A stretch of 64,000 nt of DNA from positions 9,558,501-9,622,500 of the forward strand of contig JALGPY010000008.1 of assembly GCA_023055425.1 (NCBI GenBank), read 5' to 3'. The stretch's first letter is position 1, and every line of letters begins with the position of its first letter. The notes beneath the pieces are model-generated. The model saw nothing but the letters and a program-made list of their open reading frames with translations, was not told the DNA's origin and did no database searches. Of the stretch, positions 58,819 through 64,000 are shown piece by piece. Origin of the DNA: Linanthus parryae (taxonomy: Eukaryota; Streptophyta; Magnoliopsida; Ericales; Polemoniaceae). Position numbers and translations under genes: made by a program.

Positions 58819-59208
58819 TTAATTCAAAATTAAAACAATGAGAATGACAAAAATCACAAAGTACAGCCGTTTCACATGAAAAGAGTGGGCTTTGGAAGCA
58901 TTCTTGGCCCCTACGAGTCTCCTACTCAACGTTGTTACCTCCTCCTGAAGTTGTTGGATATATGGAGCAGAGCACGGACTGGGAAATTCATCTTCCCAGT
59001 AGAAATAGTTGCATTGTTGACCTCTAGGCTTGGCACAAGTCCAAAACACGCGTACATCATTTTCGGGCGTATGGGCGGTACGACTTACAGGGTATCGGCC
59101 ACAGTAGCACTGCCCAGGCCTAGACCCTGACCTCCGGGATGCATCTCCTCTTGAATATGAAGGTGGGTTTCTTGGTGAGGGTGAAGATCTTACACTAGGT
59201 TGAGACAT
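58819..59208 (-). CDS. GRF-type zinc-finger membrane protein, second copy (129 aa)
   Basis: Full-length open frame collinear with 27647-28036, including the Ser/Pro-rich start, CYCGRYPVSRT, the Cys pair near CAKPRG and CNYFYW, the coiled coil and the hydrophobic tail. The GRF motif itself reads VRVFW instead of GRVFW, so the signature glycine is lost, and the tail is slightly changed. It may be non-functional despite the open frame. Confidence 0.75.
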   Translation of the reverse strand: MSQPSVRSSPSPRNPPSYSRGDASRRSGSRPGQCYCGRYPVSRTAHTPENDVRVFWTCAKPRGQQCNYFYWEDEFPSPCSAPYIQQLQEEVTTLSRRLVGAKNASKAHSFHVKRLYFVIFVILIVLILN

Positions 59209-59682
59209 TTGTTAGAGAGAAAGAAGATAAGGGTGAAAGAGAAGGAGAACTGATGAGATCCGAGAGTGAAGAGAGAAATAAAGAGTTAGTTGAGAGTGGT
59301 TGGAGATAGTATAAAGAGCGGGCAGTGGGTAGGTTGGTTGATATAAATGCAGGTATCTACAGTTAAGATAGAGACCTCAACACTTTAGAATGGATAAATA
59401 ATAACCCAGTAGTGCATTTATTAATTAAGTTTTGGTAGGTGAGGGTAGTTGGCCAACACCAAATGCACGTTAAATAAATTTAACTGTACAGTTTGTGTTC
59501 ACAAAAAAGCACAAGCAATTTTTCAGAAAACAACACAAACCATCAAATAATAAGCAAAAAAACATTGGCTCATCAACGTTGGAAAACATTGTTCATAACA
59601 TACATTCTCCCAAACAACCCACAACATTAACTGACATAAATATTTTTCATGTTACAAAACCCCCCAACAACATAACACAATT

Positions 59683-60376
59683 TCACTTTTTTCCCTTCTT
59701 CCCAGCCGACTTCCTCGGCGACTTCCTCGACGACTTTCCCGAATTTCATAAAACCGTAGAAACAGTGTCAAATTTTTGGTACATGTTCTGGAACTCATAG
59801 AAATTCTCTTGAACAGACTTCAATTTCATCAACTCCTTAAAAACTGGGCAAAGTGTTGGTTGTAATCTGATCTAGCAATTTCATTAGCAACCCAGATTCT
59901 GAGTTGCTCCACTTGGACATCGAAATTTTTCTTTGTAGTTGGAATCAAATCCCTCAAGTGGGTCATTGAAAAGCAGACATGGGGGAAACAATCATACCTG
60001 ATAGGTTAAACCAGAATACAGTTTCAATACATACGATAGTAATTTTAACAAATTAGTAATAACTTCTAATGAATTAGATTATTACCCGTTCGGTTGTTGG
60101 GGAATCTGTTTCATTAACAAGTCAAAATAAAATAAGTTCAACAAAGTATGAAAGTATAAATCAACTTGTATTGATAGAAATCGTGAAACTTACGTATCCC
60201 ATCTCGCTCCACGTTCCTCCAAACTGATCAAAAACTTTGAAAAATATAAGACCATCCGTGGGCTGAACAAGAATTACAATTAAAGATTCTATTTTGTAGA
60301 TTATTTTAAATTGAGTGATATTATCAAATGACAATGGAATGAACTTACGGCATAAACTGTACCGAGGTACCATATC
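59683..60376 (-). pseudogene. ULP1-B remnant: last exons only, catalytic residues lost
   Basis: On the minus strand the order is: a piece of exon 8 (IWYLGTVYA) joined to array sequence at about 60376; exon 9 (GGTWSEMGY); a stub of exon 10 beginning directly at IPQQPNG, with the part holding the catalytic His and Asp deleted; and exon 11 starting YDCFPHVCFSMTHLRDLIP, where the Gly after the catalytic Cys has become Phe. A stop interrupts exon 11 and the frame is broken further on. Everything 5' of exon 8 is gone. Confidence 0.85.
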
Positions 60377-63300
60377 ACCAACAGATTGTTGTACTCAACT
60401 TGAGGACTTTGTGCCTCTCTTTGGTTTGTCTCATGCGTGGCAATGTGCAAAAGCTCAAAAAACCCACATATTGACATCTTTGTGTATTGATTTTACTGAG
60501 TATTAAGAACTCATTCTAAACTTCTGACTTTACCTTCCAAAATGCTAAACCCTAGAGAGAGTTCTATCTTATTATTTAAGATATATATCCCAATAAAATA
60601 CCATTTATTTTGGTTTCTTCATCGATTGAATGACTCAGGGTGTCACCATGTGTCATTAACAACATACCAATAGCAAGTGTGGGAGTTACTTTGAACTTAC
60701 TTTAATTTATCTTCCTCTACGTTACCTATAAGTACCCAAAATGAATAAATACTCGATCATTGTACTTGTTCAGCCATGAAACATGCCTCATTCAAGCTAA
60801 ATATGATTTAACGTTCTAATTGTGTCATTTGAACGAGCCCGGGAGTTTTGAAGTGCACCCAACTATGGGACTTGAACAACGAGGGATAGGGTGTAACCCC
60901 TATCGACATCGTGAGATGTAACGTTGTGAAAGATCACAATGCGTTGTAAGTCCCATAATTGGTCTTAATAAGCCATATATTGTTAATATGTATTGAAAGG
61001 TGGCACACATGAGATGCATATACATCAATCAAACTCAATTTGTGTAACGCGTACCCATCGGAAATATTGTTCTTTCCCCTTAACTACATCACCAACAGAA
61101 TGTTGTACTCAATTTGAGGACTTTCTGCCTCCCTTTGGTTTGTCTCATGCGTGGCAATGTGCAAAAGCTCCAAAAACCCACATATAGGCATCTTTGTGTA
61201 TTGATTTTACCGAGTATTAAGAACTCATTCTAAACTTCTGACCTTACCTTCCAAAATGTTAAACCCTAGAGAGAGTTCTTTCTTATTATTTAAGATATAT
61301 ATCCCTGTAAAATACCATTTATTTTGGTTTCTTCATCGATTGAATGACTCAGGGTGTCACCATGTGTCCTGAACAACATACCAATAGCAAGTGTGGGAGT
61401 TACTTTGAACTTACTTTAATTTATCTTCCTCTACGTTCCCTATAAGTACCCAAAATGAATAAATACTCAATCATTGTACTTGTTCAGCCATGAAATATGC
61501 CTCATTCAAGCTAAATATGATTTAACGTTCTAATTTGTCATTTGAACGAGCCCGGGAGTTTTGAAGTGACACCCAACTATGAGACTTGAACAACGAGGGA
61601 TAGGGTGTAACCGACTATCGACATCGTGGGAAGTAACGTTGTGAAAAATCACAATGCGTTGTAAGTCCCATAATTGGTCTTAATAAGCCATATAGTGTTA
61701 ATATGTGTTGAATGGTGGCACACCTGTGATGCATATACATGAATCAAACTCAATTTTTGTAATGCGTACCCATTGGAAACATTAATCTTTCCCATTAACT
61801 ACATTACCAACAGAATGTTGTACTCAATTTGAAGACTTTGTGCCTCCCTTTGGTTTGTCTCATGCGTGGCAATGTGCAAAAGCTCAAAAAACCCACATAT
61901 TGACATCTTTGTGTATTGATTTTACTGAGTATTAAGAACTCATTCTAAATTTCTGACTTTACCTTCCAAAATGCTAAACCCTAGAGAGAGTTCTATCTTA
62001 TTATTTAAGATATATATCCCAGTAAAATACCATTTATTTTGGTTTCTTCATCGATTGAATGACTCAGGGTGTCACCATGTGTCATTAACAACATACCAAT
62101 AGCAAGTGTGGGAGTTACTTTGAACTTACTTTGATTTATCTTCCTCTACGTTACCTATAAGTACCCAAAATGAATAAATACTCGATCATTGTACTTTTTC
62201 AGCCATGAAATATGCCTCATTCAAGCTAAATATGATTTAACGTTCTAATTTTGTCATTTAAACGAGCCCGGGAGTTTTGAAGTGACACCCAACTATGGGA
62301 CTTGAACAACGAGGGATAGGGTGTAACCGACTATCGACATCGTGGGAAGTAACGTTGTGAAAAATCACAATGCGTTGTACGTCACATAATTGGTCTTAAT
62401 AAGCCATAAATTTTTAATATGTATTGAATGGTGGCACACCTGTGATGCATATACATGAATCAAACTCAATTTTTGTAATGTGTACCCATTGTAAACATTA
62501 ATCTTTCCCATTAACTACATCACCAACAGAATGTTGTACTCAATTTGAAGACTTTGTGCCTCCCTTTGGTTTGTATCATGCGTGGCAATGTGCAAAAGCT
62601 CAAAAAACCCACATATTGGCATCTTTGTGTATTGATTTTACTGAGTATTAAGAACTCATTCTAAACTTCTGACTTTACCTTCCAAAATGCTAAACCCTAG
62701 AGAGAGTTCTATCTTATTATTTAAGATATATATATCCCAGTAAAATACCATTTATTTTGGTTTCTTCATCGATTGAATGACTCAGGGTGTCACCATGTGT
62801 CCTGAACAACATAACAATAGCAAGTGTGGGATTTAATTTGAAATTACTTTAATTTGTCTTCCTCTAAGTTGCCTGAAAAGACCCTAAATGAATGAAAACT
62901 CGATCATTGTGCTTGTTCAGCCATGAAATATGCCTCATTCAAGCCAAATATGATTTAATGTTCTAATTGTGTCACTTTAACGAAAACGGGAGTTTTGAGG
63001 TGACACCCAACTCTGGGACTTGAACAACGAGGGATAGGGTGTAACCGACTATCGACATCATGAGACGTAACGTTGTGAAAAATCACAATGCGTTGTAAGT
63101 CTCATAATTGGTCTTAATAAGCCATATAGTGTCAATATGTGTTGAATGGTGGCACACATGATATTCATAGACATCAATCAAACTTAATTTGTGTAACACA
63201 TACCCATTGGAAACATTGTTCTTCCCATTAACTACATCACCAACATAATGTTGTACTAAATTTGAGGACTTTGTGCCTCCATTCAGTTTGTCCCATGCAT

Positions 63301-63477
63301 GGCAATGTGCAAAAGCTCTAAAAACCCATATATTGGCATCTTTGTGTAATGATTTTACAGAGTATTAAGAACTCATTCTATACTTCTGACCTTACCTTCC
63401 AAAGTGCTAAACTTCAGAGAGAGTTCTATCTTATTAATTAAAATATATATCCCTGTAAAATACCACTTATTTTGCAG
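60374..63477. repeat. Diverged tandem array of about 716-bp units (4.3 copies)
   Basis: The motif caccaacagaatgttgtact recurs near 60374, 61089, 61803, 62518 and 63235. The unit is the reverse complement of the 717-bp unit at 16441-22176, clearly homologous (tggcaatgtgcaaaagct, acccacatat-ggcatcttt) but much diverged, and its copies also differ from each other. The last copy stops at about 63477, where transposase sequence begins. Confidence 0.9.
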
Positions 63478-63827
63478 TGCAATCGACAACCTTAATATGC
63501 GAGAGCAGTAACAGTTTCTTCAAGGATTTTATGTCCTTATGGGACAAATTGGAAGATGTTTGCAAGGGATTCGTGACCGGGGTAGATAAGCTACGCAACA
63601 CCGAGCGCGAGAAACACTTTCGCACCGACCAATCAGACCCCGTGTTAACAGCGGGGTTCAGGGATATCGAATCCCATGCAGCAACGGTCTTCACCTAAGC
63701 TGTCTTCAATATGTTTAGGATACAAGCTTGAAAGGGTAAGGATTATAGACTGTTGAAAGTCAAAATTATTCCAGAAGATAATTTGGACTTGTTTTACGTG
63801 ATGAGAGGTGAAATCAATAAATTCTTG
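63478..63827 (+). pseudogene. Transposase exon 3 fragment of the second MULE copy
   Basis: It matches the end of exon 3 in the first element: ICESSNSFFKDFMS with the catalytic Glu, CKGFVTGVDKLRN, TDQSDPVLTAGF, then past a TAA at about 63697 and a later TGA, DLFYVMRGE, ending at a GT donor. It is 5'-truncated by fusion to the array and has two stops, so it is inactive. The following 170 bases to the window end look like intron. Confidence 0.85.
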
Positions 63828-64000
63828 GTATGTATATCAGTTTTCATTTACATACTTATATACAATGTACACATATACTTGATTTTAATTTTTAAGGTAT
63901 ATCTTCTTCATTCCTAACTATTAACTGACTTATCTTAACTATTTAAACATCTATTTTAAAAGTTAAAGTCACATTCTATAAACTACCGTCTACTTTTTTT

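Larger units (their letters stand above)
58325..64000 (+). mobile_element. Second large MULE copy, inverted, decayed, running off the window
   Basis: It begins GGCAAAAACTTTGTTGCGTCCC, matching the reversed right end of the first element (GGAAAAAACTTTGGTGCGTCCC), followed by the same subterminal palindrome and repeats in reverse. Content in order: GRF gene (-), ULP1-B-type pseudogene (-), 716-bp array, transposase fragment (+). ULP1-A and the first transposase exons are missing, apparently lost by deletion between the array and transposase exon 3. The strand given is that of the transposase. The far end and target duplication lie outside the window. Confidence 0.85.

Noticed and set aside
16441..63477. 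CRISPR array
   Set aside because: The repeats are about 717 bp head-to-tail with no spacers, in a eukaryotic sequence.

Overview
This is a plant nuclear window. The coding exons have GT-AG introns, and the transposons, F-box genes, LINE and long repeats are all of plant type. The F-box genes carry the plant-specific DUF295 (KIB1-4) propeller, and the transposase is of the plant FAR1/FHY3 type. It is most likely a eudicot; I cannot name the species. There is no host single-copy housekeeping gene. The window is a tandem F-box cluster broken up by nested mobile elements.

Layout. 1-3.6 kb: end of a minus-strand LTR retrotransposon (LTR, tRNA-Met primer site, non-coding interior). 3.7-4.6 kb: decayed LINE RNase H piece. 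5.3-6.28 kb: upstream flank of an F-box unit, containing an insert with a group II intron domain V that is probably of mitochondrial origin. 6,294-28,530: one 22.2-kb Mutator-like element (MULE) bounded by a perfect 9-bp target duplication (TAGGGTTTC at 6285-6293 and 28531-28539). It carries an apparently intact four-exon FAR1-like transposase (-), two apparently intact ULP1/C48 SUMO-protease genes transcribed away from each other (11,217-15,856 - and 22,589-27,188 +), an 8 x 717-bp tandem array in their shared upstream region, and a small GRF zinc-finger membrane protein gene (+). 28.6-57.6 kb: five DUF295 F-box genes. Three look intact (+) and two are broken (-). They lie in segmentally duplicated units interrupted by two non-autonomous MULEs and a fragment of a third, a Tourist-like MITE, a full-length L1 LINE with a 13-bp target duplication, a solo LTR and a gypsy gag-protease remnant. 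58,325-64,000: a second, inverted and decayed copy of the large MULE (GRF gene, ULP1 pseudogene, diverged 716-bp array, transposase fragment), running off the window end.

How it works together. The large MULE is the main feature. Its transposase has the D-D-E residues, SWIM finger and zinc knuckle. Both proteases keep the H-D-Q-C catalytic set and carry N-terminal HMG-box-like segments. For each of the three multi-exon genes the exons I could read sum to a multiple of three with no internal stop, which suggests recent activity. ULP1-carrying MULEs (Kaonashi-type) are known in plants. Two divergent intact ULP1 genes around a homogenised satellite-like array, plus a GRF-membrane protein, is an arrangement I do not recognise. 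The element sits about 75 bp upstream of an F-box start codon, and a paralogous F-box unit preserves the empty site.
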